Source of the DNA: Micropruina glycogenica
GTDB taxonomy: Bacteria; Actinomycetota; Actinomycetes; Propionibacteriales; Propionibacteriaceae
DNA length: 64,000 bases
Reading direction: 5' to 3'
Assembly (NCBI RefSeq): GCF_900289045.1
Contig: NZ_LT985188.1
Coordinates: 2,542,001-2,606,000 of the forward strand
Within the stretch, counting starts at the first letter, position 1; each line of letters opens with the position of its first letter. Under the pieces are notes generated by a model, which saw nothing but the letters and a program-made list of their open reading frames with translations, had not been told where the DNA came from and ran no database searches. The position numbers and the translations under genes are program-made. Shown here one piece after another: positions 53,435 through 62,116 of this stretch.

Positions 53435-53827
53435 TCAGGGCGTTTCGACGATGACGTTGGTGGCCTTGACCACGGCCACGGCGACAGAGCCGGGTTCGAG
53501 CCCCAGTTCTCGCACGGCCTCGGTGCTCAGCAGCGACACCACCCGGAACGGACCACACTGCAGCTCGACCTGCGACATCACAGTGTCTGAGATCACCTCG
53601 GTGACCAGGCCGACAAAGCGGTTGCGGGCCGAGCCGGCCACCCCCGAGGGGTCGGGTGCCGGGTGGGCCTGGGTCTTGGCGAACTCGGCCAGCACGAGGC
53701 CGTCGATCACCTTGCGATTGCTCGGGTCGAGTTCGTGGGCGAGCGTTCCTTGGTCGACCCAGCGGCGCACGGTGTCGTCGCTCACACCCAGATAGCGAGC
53801 GGCGTCCGAGATCCGTATTTTCGTCAC
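53435..53827 (-). CDS. HTH plus Mop/TOBE domain molybdate-responsive regulator
   Basis: The 130-residue protein has an excisionase/MerR-like helix-turn-helix (about 3-50; ISDAARYLGVSDDTVRRWVDQG) and a C-terminal Mop/TOBE domain (about 68-130; NRFVGLVTEVISDTVMSQVEL). This combination should bind DNA in response to molybdate, a role like ModE but with a different DNA-binding domain. It is the first gene of the mod operon, so autoregulation is likely. Confidence 0.82.
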   Translation of the reverse strand: MTKIRISDAARYLGVSDDTVRRWVDQGTLAHELDPSNRKVIDGLVLAEFAKTQAHPAPDPSGVAGSARNRFVGLVTEVISDTVMSQVELQCGPFRVVSLLSTEAVRELGLEPGSVAVAVVKATNVIVETP

Positions 53828-53907
53828 TGTGAAACTCTAGCGAACGCAGATGCGGATTTGAGTCAAAACTCTTACGAGCCGACCACGAAGTCTGCGACCA
53901 TCGGGCG

Positions 53908-54525
53908 ATGTTGTCACCGCAGCTCATCGAGGCCATCGGCTACCTCGCCTCGTTTCTGGTCGTGCTCTCGTTCTCGATGCGTTCGGTCGTTCGGCTGCGC
54001 ATCGCGTCACTGTGCGGCGGGCTGGTCTACACCCTGTACGGAGCACTGATTTCGTCGTGGCCGATCATGATCACCAACCTGATCGTGGTGGCCCTCAACG
54101 TGTGGAACCTGCGCCGCGAGTTCTCGCCTCAGCGCGACCTGGGCGCGGTACCGATCGAACCATCGGCGCCGTTTCTGGCCGACTTTCTGCGCACCCACCT
54201 CGACGACATTCGGCACAGCCAGCCCGACTTCGCCATCGACGACAGCCACACCGGCTTCGTGCTGATGCGCGACGGCATGCCGGCCGGTGCGGTACTGGGC
54301 AACGTGCACGGAAGGTCGTTCGACGTACAACTCGACTACGTGCTGCCGCAATACCGCGACTCGCGGCTGGGCGCCTGGTTCTACGGCACCCGTCCGGCGA
54401 GCGTGAGGGCGCTCGGGGTCGATCAGTTCACGGCCCGGGCGACCACGCCGGTGCACACGGCGTACCTGAAGTCGGTCGGTTTCGTCACTGACGGCGACAT
54501 ATGGCGGCGATCGGCCGGTTCGTGA
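53908..54525 (+). CDS. YgjV-like membrane domain plus GNAT-like domain protein
   Basis: The 205-residue protein begins with three hydrophobic helices of the YgjV/inner-membrane type (LIEAIGYLASFLVVLSFSMRS, LYGALISSWPIMITNLI). After LRREFSPQRD it continues as a soluble domain resembling a degenerate acetyltransferase (DYVLPQYRDSRLGAWFYG, FTARATTPVHTAYLKSVGF). Function is unknown. It is divergent from the mod operon with an 80-base shared upstream region. Confidence 0.65.
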   Translation: MLSPQLIEAIGYLASFLVVLSFSMRSVVRLRIASLCGGLVYTLYGALISSWPIMITNLIVVALNVWNLRREFSPQRDLGAVPIEPSAPFLADFLRTHLDDIRHSQPDFAIDDSHTGFVLMRDGMPAGAVLGNVHGRSFDVQLDYVLPQYRDSRLGAWFYGTRPASVRALGVDQFTARATTPVHTAYLKSVGFVTDGDIWRRSAGS

Positions 54526-54562
54526 GCCGACACTCAGGTCGCTCTACGTCGTCTGTTGAGCG

Positions 54563-54576
54563 TGGCCGGCGGGCCA
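54563..54576. terminator. Weak hairpin between convergent genes
   Basis: TGGCC-GGCG-GGCCA forms a short GC stem, with a second CGCGC/GCGCG hairpin a few bases on. The pair lies in the 99-base gap between the YgjV-like gene and the DUF2249 gene. No T run follows. Confidence 0.3.
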
Positions 54577-54624
54577 GACCGCGCGAATGGGCGCGCGCAG
54601 TATGTGCGGATCGGTGGATCCGGG

Positions 54625-54912
54625 CTACGCGATGCGCGTGATGCGCAGCCGCCAATCGTCCGGACGCTCATCCAGGTACTCGACGTCGATCTCGGCCCTC
54701 TCGGCCAACTGAGCAAGCAGCGGCAACGGATTGTGCGGTGCGACCAGCACCAGCGAACCACCCACGGCGATGGCGTCAAAGGCGCCGAAGACACTGGCGT
54801 GGCGAATGGCGTGCGGCACTGCACGCACGTCGAACACGATGTCTGCCGACTCGTGGTGGCCGCAGCCGCAACCGTCGGCGTTGGCACCCGGCATGGGCAG
54901 GTTCTGTTTCAT
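54625..54912 (-). CDS. DUF2249 domain protein
   Basis: The 95-residue protein carries the DUF2249 pattern (FDVRAVPHAIRHASVFGAFDAI, LVAPHNPLPLL, WRLRITRI). An N-terminal CGCGHHE could bind metal. Members are found with hemerythrins and denitrification genes, which is the case here, but the role is unknown. It follows the nirK-like gene by 14 bases in the same operon. Confidence 0.82.
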   Translation of the reverse strand: MKQNLPMPGANADGCGCGHHESADIVFDVRAVPHAIRHASVFGAFDAIAVGGSLVLVAPHNPLPLLAQLAERAEIDVEYLDERPDDWRLRITRIA

Positions 54913-54926
54913 CTGTTCTCCTCGGG

Positions 54927-57587
54927 TTAGGCACTGACTTGCACGTAGCCGTGGGCGCCGCGTTCGGCGTCGGCCATCACGTGGGTGACGAACGGGTAGC
55001 GCCCCGCCTCGTCGAAGACGGTCTCGACGAAGCCGCCCTGCGCGGGCTGCAGGCCCAGAGCTTGCGCACCGCCGCCGCGGCCGCCGAAGGGGTCGCGGCC
55101 CCGCTTCAACTCGTAGCCGCCCTCGCGGTACACGGTGTCGAACTGCGCCCCCACGATGTGAAAGCTCGCCGGCCGGTTGGGCCCCGCGTCGAGCACCCAG
55201 AACCGCACCCGCTCGCCCACCCGGGCACTCAACGTCGCGGTGTCGTAGCCGTTCGCGACGCCGTTGAACACCACGTGGTCGGCCTGCGCTGTGACTGCGG
55301 TGTCTGCGTTCACCTCGGTTGCTGAGGCGGCGTCCGCAGCCCGGTTCTGCAGGTAGACCTCGCTCTGCACCAGCAGGTACGAGCGGTCGACTGCGGGCAA
55401 CCCGTCGGGCTCGATCACCACCGCCCCCGTCATGCCGGCCGCGATGTGGGCGCTCATCGGCATGGTCGAGCAGTGGTACATCCAGATGCCCGCCCTGGTA
55501 GCGGTGAACCGATACGTGAGGCGCTTGCCGGGCTCGATCGTGCGCATCGGCCGGTCGGGCGCGAGCGAGCCGGCGTGAAAGTCGATCGAGTGCCCCATGG
55601 AGCCGTCGTTGACCAGCGTGATCACGAACACGTCACCGACCCGTCCGTGCAGGGTGGGGCCGACCGGACGTCCGTTGTAGGTCCAGCGGCGCTGCCACAC
55701 ACCCGGCGCCACCTCCAGGGGAACCTCGGTGACGGTGAGGGTGAGGTGATGCTCACGCTCGTCGGTGAGCGGCGCCAGCACGGGGTCGACCACATCAGCG
55801 GGCGTCGCCGTCGAGTGGGGCGACGGTGCGGGCTCGTCGTGATTCATACCGTCCATGCCGTCGTCGGCCGGGGTGGTGGTGGACGATCGGCCGCCCACGA
55901 TCACCTGAAACACCATGCCCATCTGGCGGTGCCCGACCACCGAGCAGAACCCGTCGACCGAGGCGCCGATCACCCCGGCGTCCAGCTCGGCGCCGGCGCC
56001 CGGTGCCAGCCGTGGCGTGCGAACAGCGCCGATCACCAGATCGTGGGTGGTCGTGCCGGTGTTCACCAGGTTCACCACCAGCCGGTCACCCACCCCGACC
56101 TGCACCGAGTTGGGCACGTACGACATGTCTTTGACGGTCACCTCGACCCGCACCACCCTGCCCGACGGCGCCACCTGCGCCGCCGCGGCCGCGCCGCCGC
56201 CGAAGCCTGCCGCGGCGGGGTCGACGCCGACGCCCACCACCACGGCCGTGACGATTGCCGTCAGGCCCGCGATGAACTGACCCGCGGTAAAGATGCTCGG
56301 GCGCACGACGTGGGCGGCCGGCGGCCTGGGCGCAGCATCGTCGCGCTCGGCTGCTGCGACCGCCGCTTGGGCCGGCACCTGCTTGCGGGCCGAGATGCTG
56401 GCCCGCAGGCCCCGCACCATCAGCGGCAAAAAGGCGGCGGCACCGAGCAGGGCCAGCATCGACCCGGTCACCTTCACCCAGCTCGGCGAGGGCAGCAGCC
56501 ACAGGGCGAGGCCACCGTTGATGGCGATGAGTCGCACGAGGCCGGCCTTGTTGAACCACGTGGCACCCGCACGCACGACGCTGGGCCCGCCGCCCAGTAC
56601 CGACGGCAACAGGTACGACAGTGCTCCGGTGACCACCTGCACCCCGAAACCGGCCGCGAGCGCGGTGGCCGGCCAGACGAACGTCTCGCGCACGGTCTGC
56701 CAGTCGGGCGCAGTGGCCAGCAGCCAACCGGCCCAGCCCAGCCCAATGAACAACCAGCCCAGCGCGCAGGCAACCGAGGCGGGTGCGAACTCCCAGGCCT
56801 TGGTGGTGCGGGCCGGACGCCACAGGCCGACGCCCCACAGGCCGAGGGCGCCAAGGTAACCGACCACACCCACGGCCGACAGCCAGGTCAGGCCTGCCAG
56901 CGCTCCACCTGCGCTCAGGCCGACCGCGCCGGCGAGCAGCGGCAGCGCCTGCCGGGTTCGCCGCTCGGCGGTCGGGTCGAGCTGGGTGCGCAGCATGGTC
57001 GGCCACAGGGTGAGCAGGGTGCCGGTGACCGTCAGCCCCACCCAGCCCAGCAGGTTGGTCAGGGCATGCGCGACCAGCAGACGCGCCTGCCATGGATCGT
57101 CCCAGCCCCAGGCCAGTGCGACACCGAAGCCCGCACCCACCACCAGGCAGCCGGCCGCCCACAGGTAATAGCGCACGCTGATCTGAAACCGGGCCGGCAG
57201 GGCGCTGCGCAACAACCGCCACAGCACCAGCCCGTGCCAGCCGACCGCCACCGCAACCGCGCTACCTCCCACCAGCGTGAGGGGCCACAGTGCGGTGGGC
57301 ACGCCGATCAGCACCGCCGCGGTGCCGGCGGTGACCAGGCCGAGGCGACGGGTGTGCAGCCGGGCCTGCTGCTCGGATGCCGGCGCGTGCAGCAGGGTCT
57401 GGGTGAAGTGAAAGCTCCACACCATGATCGAGTGGGTCACCGCGCCCAGCAGCACCAGGTGCAGCATCAGCCAGTTGGCGTCGGGCAGCCAGCGGTGGAC
57501 GACGGCGATCACGATCGCGGCGGTGAGCCACAGCAGCAGCGGCAGATCGCGCAGCCGGGAACGTCCACGGGCGGTCGGCCGGCTCAC
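54927..57587 (-). CDS. Membrane-fused copper nitrite reductase (NirK-type)
   Basis: The 886-residue protein has three parts. Residues 1-440 hold about twelve membrane helices of an NnrS-like or haem-copper-associated type. Residues about 460-565 form a cupredoxin with type 1 copper ligands (THDLVI, GFCSVVGHRQMGM). Residues about 590-886 are a two-domain NirK. All NirK ligands are seen: HSIDFH (types 1 and 2), MYHCSTMPMSAHIAAGM (type 2 His, type 1 Cys, His, Met) and ASFHIVG (type 2 His). It should reduce nitrite to NO, with the extra cupredoxin probably an electron donor. The GTG start has a weak RBS. Confidence 0.87.
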   Translation of the reverse strand: MSRPTARGRSRLRDLPLLLWLTAAIVIAVVHRWLPDANWLMLHLVLLGAVTHSIMVWSFHFTQTLLHAPASEQQARLHTRRLGLVTAGTAAVLIGVPTALWPLTLVGGSAVAVAVGWHGLVLWRLLRSALPARFQISVRYYLWAAGCLVVGAGFGVALAWGWDDPWQARLLVAHALTNLLGWVGLTVTGTLLTLWPTMLRTQLDPTAERRTRQALPLLAGAVGLSAGGALAGLTWLSAVGVVGYLGALGLWGVGLWRPARTTKAWEFAPASVACALGWLFIGLGWAGWLLATAPDWQTVRETFVWPATALAAGFGVQVVTGALSYLLPSVLGGGPSVVRAGATWFNKAGLVRLIAINGGLALWLLPSPSWVKVTGSMLALLGAAAFLPLMVRGLRASISARKQVPAQAAVAAAERDDAAPRPPAAHVVRPSIFTAGQFIAGLTAIVTAVVVGVGVDPAAAGFGGGAAAAAQVAPSGRVVRVEVTVKDMSYVPNSVQVGVGDRLVVNLVNTGTTTHDLVIGAVRTPRLAPGAGAELDAGVIGASVDGFCSVVGHRQMGMVFQVIVGGRSSTTTPADDGMDGMNHDEPAPSPHSTATPADVVDPVLAPLTDEREHHLTLTVTEVPLEVAPGVWQRRWTYNGRPVGPTLHGRVGDVFVITLVNDGSMGHSIDFHAGSLAPDRPMRTIEPGKRLTYRFTATRAGIWMYHCSTMPMSAHIAAGMTGAVVIEPDGLPAVDRSYLLVQSEVYLQNRAADAASATEVNADTAVTAQADHVVFNGVANGYDTATLSARVGERVRFWVLDAGPNRPASFHIVGAQFDTVYREGGYELKRGRDPFGGRGGGAQALGLQPAQGGFVETVFDEAGRYPFVTHVMADAERGAHGYVQVSA

Positions 57588-57609
57588 AGCAGCACCACTG
57601 ACTGATTAC

Positions 57610-57625
57610 TACATGACATCATGTA
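57610..57625. promoter_or_regulatory. Perfect inverted repeat between nirK-type and regulator genes
   Basis: TACATGA-CA-TCATGTA is a perfect 7-bp inverted repeat. It lies 23 bases from both the nirK-type start (57587) and the regulator start (57649), in a 61-base divergent gap that is unusually AT-rich. It is probably the operator of the adjacent regulator or of an NO/oxygen-responsive protein. Confidence 0.55.
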
Positions 57626-57648
57626 AAAACTATCAGTACACTCGCCCC

Positions 57649-58290
57649 GTGACCACTCCGTCCGGCGGACCCCAGCCGGCCCGCACCGACCGCCCCCGCG
57701 AGGCGGCGCTGCGGGTGCTGCGTGAACTGGTGGCCGCCGACGGGCCTGCCACGCTGGCCATGCTGACGCAGTCGCTGGGCGGTCACCCCAACACCACCCG
57801 CATGCAGTTGGAGCACCTCGTCGCCGACGGCTGGGCCACCCAGTTCAGCGAGCAGCCCGTGGGCCGGGGCCGGCCGGCCAAGGCCTATCTGCCCACGGTG
57901 GTCGGACGCCAGGCGGCGCTGCAGGATCCCGATCTGTCCGACCAAGTGGCGCTGCTCGAGGCGGTCGCCGAGCACCTGTCGCAGTCGAGCGACCCGCGCG
58001 GCGCGGCCCTGGCGGTCGGCCGCGGCTGGGGGCGCCGGCTCGCCGCCGCAGGGTCGGACGAGCTGACCCAGGTGCTGGGCGCCCAGGGCTTCACCCCCGA
58101 GCCGGTCACCGACGGCATCGCCCTGCGCACCTGCCCGCTGCTCGCTTCGGCCCAGTCGTGGCCCACCGTGGTCTGCGGCATTCACCAGGGTCTGGTCGAC
58201 GAGATCACCCGCGATCAATGGCTGGTCGAGCCGTTCGCGCTGCCCGCCGGCTGCCTGGTGCGCCGCACGAATGGCCCCGCGCACCGCTGA
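57649..58290 (+). CDS. ArsR-like (COG2345-type) transcriptional regulator, possible iron-sulfur sensor
   Basis: The 213-residue protein has a winged helix (about 18-85; LAMLTQSLGGHPNTTRMQLEHL, GRGRPAKAYLP) and a C-terminal sensory domain with RTCPLLASA and VVCGIHQGLVDEI. Those Cys and His positions match SufR-like regulators that hold an Fe-S cluster. It lies divergent from the nirK-type gene and probably controls it. The GTG at 57649 is taken because the HTH begins shortly after; the frame extends upstream inside the divergent gene. Confidence 0.8.
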   Translation: MTTPSGGPQPARTDRPREAALRVLRELVAADGPATLAMLTQSLGGHPNTTRMQLEHLVADGWATQFSEQPVGRGRPAKAYLPTVVGRQAALQDPDLSDQVALLEAVAEHLSQSSDPRGAALAVGRGWGRRLAAAGSDELTQVLGAQGFTPEPVTDGIALRTCPLLASAQSWPTVVCGIHQGLVDEITRDQWLVEPFALPAGCLVRRTNGPAHR

Positions 58291-58307
58291 CCTGATCGGC
58301 GGACGCC

Positions 58308-58781
58308 TCAGTGGTGGTCTGCGTGCGTGTGCACCACGCCGTCGGCGTGGGCATGCGGAGTGGTCTGGTGCACCTCGACCCAGTCGTCACCGTCGAGGGC
58401 GATCGCCGCGGCGGGGAACAGTCCGTTGTCTTCTTTGTCGATGTGCTCGCGCAGCATCTCTTCGAAGCGCCACATCGTCGCCTCGTCGCCCGCGGTGATG
58501 GTGCCGAGCAGAGCGTCCAGGCTCTGATGCTCTTGGCACAGCGTCGCGATGTGCGCCGCGTACACCTCGTCGCGGGCCATCACGTGAAACAGCCCGACCT
58601 CTTCGGCCGTGGTGTGCGGCCAGAGCAGCCGGGCCACCGCAGCCCGGGTGACGTCGACGGCGTCGGGGTCACCGGCGGCGACCGCGCGGCGCAGGTCGCC
58701 GGTCGCGTTGATGATCTGTTCGTGCTCGGCCATGAACCGGCCGATCACCTCGATCGATTCACAGCCGCAGTAACTGCACAT
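58308..58781 (-). CDS. Hemerythrin HHE domain protein
   Basis: The 157-residue protein has a Cys-rich start (MCSYCGC) and a four-helix hemerythrin core with EHEQI, WPHTTAEEVGLF, HIATLCQEHQSL and LREHIDKEDNGLFP, giving the His/Glu set for a di-iron site. It ends in a His-rich tail. It may bind O2 or NO; in this setting protection from NO or redox sensing is likely. AAGGGG precedes the ATG. It lies 34 bases downstream of the MoaB-like gene. Confidence 0.87.
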   Translation of the reverse strand: MCSYCGCESIEVIGRFMAEHEQIINATGDLRRAVAAGDPDAVDVTRAAVARLLWPHTTAEEVGLFHVMARDEVYAAHIATLCQEHQSLDALLGTITAGDEATMWRFEEMLREHIDKEDNGLFPAAAIALDGDDWVEVHQTTPHAHADGVVHTHADHH

Positions 58782-58815
58782 CGCGTGACCCCTTCTTCGC
58801 CGAGCCGTCGCCGGG

Positions 58816-59352
58816 TCAGGCGTGCCCGGCGCCGTCCGCCTGGTCGAGTATGTAACCGATCAAGTCGCCGACCACCCCCAGTGCGTCGCGCACGCCGCCG
58901 CGCGAGCCGGGCACGGCCAGCACCAGCACAGGGCGCCGCACACCGGCAGTGATCAGTCCGGCCACTTCGCGCGAGACCAGGGCGAGCCTGGTGTGTTCGC
59001 TGCCGCGGCGCCGGATCTCTTCGGCGATGCCCGGCAGCTCCACGTCGATCAGCGCACGCACGACGTCGCTGGTGCGGTCGCGCGGCCCGATGCCGGTGCC
59101 ACCGCAGGCCAGCACGACTCGGGCGCCCTGCACGATGGCCGTGCGCACGGCCGTCTCGATGTCGGCGTCGGCGTCGCCGACCACCGCGAGGGTCGTCCGC
59201 AGACCCAGGCCCTGCAGCAGGTCGAGCGCCACCGGGCCGGCCCGGTCGTCGTCCAGGCCGGTCGCGACCTCGTCAGACACCACGATCACGGCCGCCAGGG
59301 TGGTGGTCGTGCTCGCTCCCAACGAGAGGCCTTCAACCTGCCCGGCGGTCAT
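58816..59352 (-). CDS. MoaB/Mog family molybdenum cofactor protein
   Basis: The 178-residue protein has the MPT-binding motifs ACGGTGIGPRDRTSDV and VPGSRGGVRDAL of the MoaB/MogA family, which adenylylate molybdopterin before MoeA acts. The ATG at 59352 overlaps the stop of the narK2-like gene (ATGA). A much longer open frame runs upstream through that gene in another frame and is a shadow. Its presence at the end of the nar operon couples cofactor supply to nitrate reductase. Confidence 0.86.
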   Translation of the reverse strand: MTAGQVEGLSLGASTTTTLAAVIVVSDEVATGLDDDRAGPVALDLLQGLGLRTTLAVVGDADADIETAVRTAIVQGARVVLACGGTGIGPRDRTSDVVRALIDVELPGIAEEIRRRGSEHTRLALVSREVAGLITAGVRRPVLVLAVPGSRGGVRDALGVVGDLIGYILDQADGAGHA

Positions 59353-60749
59353 GACTTCTTCGGCGCACCCGGACGGGCGTAGCGCCACCACGTGATCGCC
59401 ACGCACATCACCGCCCAGGCCACGCCGATCCAGTAGAAGGTGGCGGGGGCCATGATCGTCAGGCCGACGCCGAACAGGAACGGCCCGAACGCCGCGATGG
59501 CCGCCGTCCAACCGATCACGCCGCCGGCCTGGCGCCGCTCGAAGATCATCGGCATCTGCTTGAAGGTCGAGGCGTTGCCGATGCCCGAGAACAGAAAGAT
59601 CAGCAGCATGCCCCACAAGAAGTGATTGAAACCAGCCTGCAGCGTGGCGGCGCTGGTCAGGTCGGGGGTCAGCGCCGGGATCGTCCACGCGATCGAGCCG
59701 GCCAGTCCGACGGCCGAGATCAGCGTCCAGATCGCGCCACCCATGCGGTCGGTGAGCGGCGAGAACAGCACCCGCGCACCGGCGCCGACCAGCGGGCCGA
59801 GAAACACGTAGGCGGCCGGGTCGGGCACCGCATAACCGGCCACCAGAATCTGCGCCGTGGCCCCCGACCCCTGCACGATGCCGGCGTTGCCCGAGCCGTA
59901 CAGGTTGATCATCAGCAGCCCGAACTGCGCCGACAGGCCCGAGAAGGTGCCGAACGTCATGATGTACAGAATCGTCATCCACCACGTGTCCTGGTTGCGA
60001 AAGATGTCGAACTGTTGGGCGATGTTGGCCTTCACCGGCACCGACTTGAGGTACTGCCAGGCGATCCAGGTGCCGATCAGAATGAACGGCAGCCACACGA
60101 ACGACGCGGCCTGGTACCACACCTCACGGTCGGGCTTGCCGGGCACCTTCATCATCTGGCTCTCGCCCAGCCACCACAAGAAACCCAGGCCGATCAGCCA
60201 CGGGGTGAGCAACTGCACCAGCGAGACGCCGAAGTTGCCGATGCCGGCCTGCAGGCCCAGCGCCGTGCCCTGCATCTTGCGGGGAAAGAAGTACGAGGTG
60301 GACGGCATGAACCCCGAGAAGGCGCCGCCGCCGATGCCGGCCAGCAGGGCGAGCACCAGCAGCTCCCAGTACGGGGCGGTGGGCGACATCGACCGCACGC
60401 CCCAGCCCAGCACCGGAAAGAACAGCAGCAGCGTGGTGGCCGCCACCATCTTGCGGGTGCCCATGATGGGCGGCAGCACCATCCACACCAGCCGCATCAG
60501 GCCACCCGACAGGCCCGGCACCGCAGCCAGCCAGTACAGCTGCTGCTGGGTGAAGCTGTAGCCGATGGCGTTGAGCTTGGGAATGATCGCCGACGGCAAG
60601 AACCAGGCGACGAAGCACATGGTGAGGCTGAACGTGGTGATCCACAGGGTCTGCCAGGCCAGCCGGCGATCCCAGGTCTCTTCGTTCTCGGGGTCCCAGG
60701 AGCGCAGCCATTCGGGCCCGCTCTGCAGTTTCTCGACGATGGTGCTCAT
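59349..60749 (-). CDS. Nitrate/nitrite MFS transporter (NarK2-like)
   Basis: The 466-residue transporter has twelve helices. Family signs are the substrate Arg region GLMRLVWMVLPP, GIGGGAFSGFMPSTSYFFP and a nitrate-signature-like GLQAGIGNFGVSLVQ. It carries nitrate or nitrite as proton symporter or antiporter. The ATG at 60749 overlaps the stop of the narK1-like gene (ATGA). Paired NarK1/NarK2 types often split uptake and nitrite exchange, but which does which cannot be read. Confidence 0.88.
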   Translation of the reverse strand: MSTIVEKLQSGPEWLRSWDPENEETWDRRLAWQTLWITTFSLTMCFVAWFLPSAIIPKLNAIGYSFTQQQLYWLAAVPGLSGGLMRLVWMVLPPIMGTRKMVAATTLLLFFPVLGWGVRSMSPTAPYWELLVLALLAGIGGGAFSGFMPSTSYFFPRKMQGTALGLQAGIGNFGVSLVQLLTPWLIGLGFLWWLGESQMMKVPGKPDREVWYQAASFVWLPFILIGTWIAWQYLKSVPVKANIAQQFDIFRNQDTWWMTILYIMTFGTFSGLSAQFGLLMINLYGSGNAGIVQGSGATAQILVAGYAVPDPAAYVFLGPLVGAGARVLFSPLTDRMGGAIWTLISAVGLAGSIAWTIPALTPDLTSAATLQAGFNHFLWGMLLIFLFSGIGNASTFKQMPMIFERRQAGGVIGWTAAIAAFGPFLFGVGLTIMAPATFYWIGVAWAVMCVAITWWRYARPGAPKKS

Positions 60750-62110
60750 GGTGCGACCTTCTCTGGGGAACGGGTGTCGATGTGTTCGGTGTCGAAGTGG
60801 TCTGCCAGCTCGGGCGAGCGGCGGTGCAGCATGCCCACGACCGTGACGTGCATCCACACCGCGCAGATCGCGGTGAGCACGAACAGCACGAAGAACGTGC
60901 TGGTCGGGAAGCCCGTCCAGGCCTTGGTGTAGGCGAACAGCGGCGGCAGAATGAAGCCGCCCAGCCCGCCCAGCATGCCCACCAGGCCGCCCACCGAGCC
61001 CACGTTGTCGGGAAAGTACTCGGGAATGTGCTTGTAGACCGCAGCCTTGCCGATGCCCATGGCGCAGCCGAGCAGAAAGACCAGCACGGTGAAGGCGACG
61101 ACCCCGATGGAATAGCCCAGGTGCTGGGTTTCGGTGCCGTCGGCGTGGGTGATGACGATGTGCCCGTTGGGCATCATCAGAATGCCGGTGGTGACCAGCA
61201 TCACCGCGAAGGTGGCGTACATCACAGTGCGGGCGCCGATGCGGTCGCTCACCCAGCCGCCCACCGGCCTCAGCAGCGAAGCCGGAAAGATGAACAGCGC
61301 CGTCAATAGCGCCGCCGTGCCCAGGTTCACCCCGAAGTTGTCGACGTAGTACTTGGGCAGCCAGGCCGACAACGCCACGTACGCGCCGAACACGGCCACG
61401 TAGTACAGGCTGAACCGCCACACCCGCAGGTGTTTCAGCGGGGCCAGCATCTCGCCGATCGGTTTGCTCTGGCCGGCCATGCGGTCGTGCCGCGGCACGA
61501 TCGCCCAGGTGAGCACGGCCAGCACGATCAGCAGCACCGAATAGATCACCGGCACCAGCCGCCAGCCGCCCTGAATGCCGAACACGAACGTCATGCCGGC
61601 GGTGCCTGCGATCAGCGGCGGCCCGATGAACTTGGTGATCGAGGCACCCACGTTGCCGGCGCCGAACAGCCCCAGCGCGAAGCCCTGCCGGTCACGGCCG
61701 AACCAGGCTGCGTTCCAGGCGATGCCGACGCTGAACAGGTTGCCCGCGAAACCCACCAGAAAAGCGAGCACCAGCAGCATGCCGTAGCTGTGCGCGGTCG
61801 AGACCAGATAGGCCGGCACCGCGGTGACGGCAACCATGAAGATGGTGACCTTGCGACCACCGATGCGGTCGGTGATGATGCCGGCCGGCAGTCGCCACAG
61901 CGAGCCGTTGAGCACCGCCAGCGCCGAGATCCACGACAGTTCGACGTCGCTGAGCAGCAACTCCTTCTGAATCTCGATGCCTAAAATGCCGAACATCAGC
62001 CAGACGGCGAACATCACGGTGAAGTCGATGGTCGACATGGCGAGAACGCGGTTCGCACCCGGCCCGGTGCCATGTGCGGGCGCGACGGTGCCGGGCGTGC
62101 CGGTGCTCAT
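60746..62110 (-). CDS. Nitrate/nitrite MFS transporter (NarK1-like)
   Basis: The 454-residue transporter has twelve helices and includes NGSLWRLPAGIITDRIGGRK, VGFAGNLFSVGIAWNAAWF and GLFGAGNVGASITKFIGPP, typical of NarK proteins. It differs clearly from the second transporter, so the two are not a recent duplication. It starts six bases after the narI stop, so it is co-transcribed with narHJI. Confidence 0.88.
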   Translation of the reverse strand: MSTGTPGTVAPAHGTGPGANRVLAMSTIDFTVMFAVWLMFGILGIEIQKELLLSDVELSWISALAVLNGSLWRLPAGIITDRIGGRKVTIFMVAVTAVPAYLVSTAHSYGMLLVLAFLVGFAGNLFSVGIAWNAAWFGRDRQGFALGLFGAGNVGASITKFIGPPLIAGTAGMTFVFGIQGGWRLVPVIYSVLLIVLAVLTWAIVPRHDRMAGQSKPIGEMLAPLKHLRVWRFSLYYVAVFGAYVALSAWLPKYYVDNFGVNLGTAALLTALFIFPASLLRPVGGWVSDRIGARTVMYATFAVMLVTTGILMMPNGHIVITHADGTETQHLGYSIGVVAFTVLVFLLGCAMGIGKAAVYKHIPEYFPDNVGSVGGLVGMLGGLGGFILPPLFAYTKAWTGFPTSTFFVLFVLTAICAVWMHVTVVGMLHRRSPELADHFDTEHIDTRSPEKVAP

Positions 62111-62116
62111 GTTCGG

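Noticed and set aside
55446-57605. 719-codon plus-strand open frame opposite the nirK-type gene
   Set aside because: Low-complexity Arg/Gln/His/Gly-rich translation, typical of an antisense shadow in GC-rich DNA; the minus strand has clear copper-site motifs.
58816-60120. 434-codon minus-strand open frame
   Set aside because: Only the last 178 codons (from 59352) encode the MoaB/Mog protein; the rest is an out-of-frame shadow of the NarK2-type gene.
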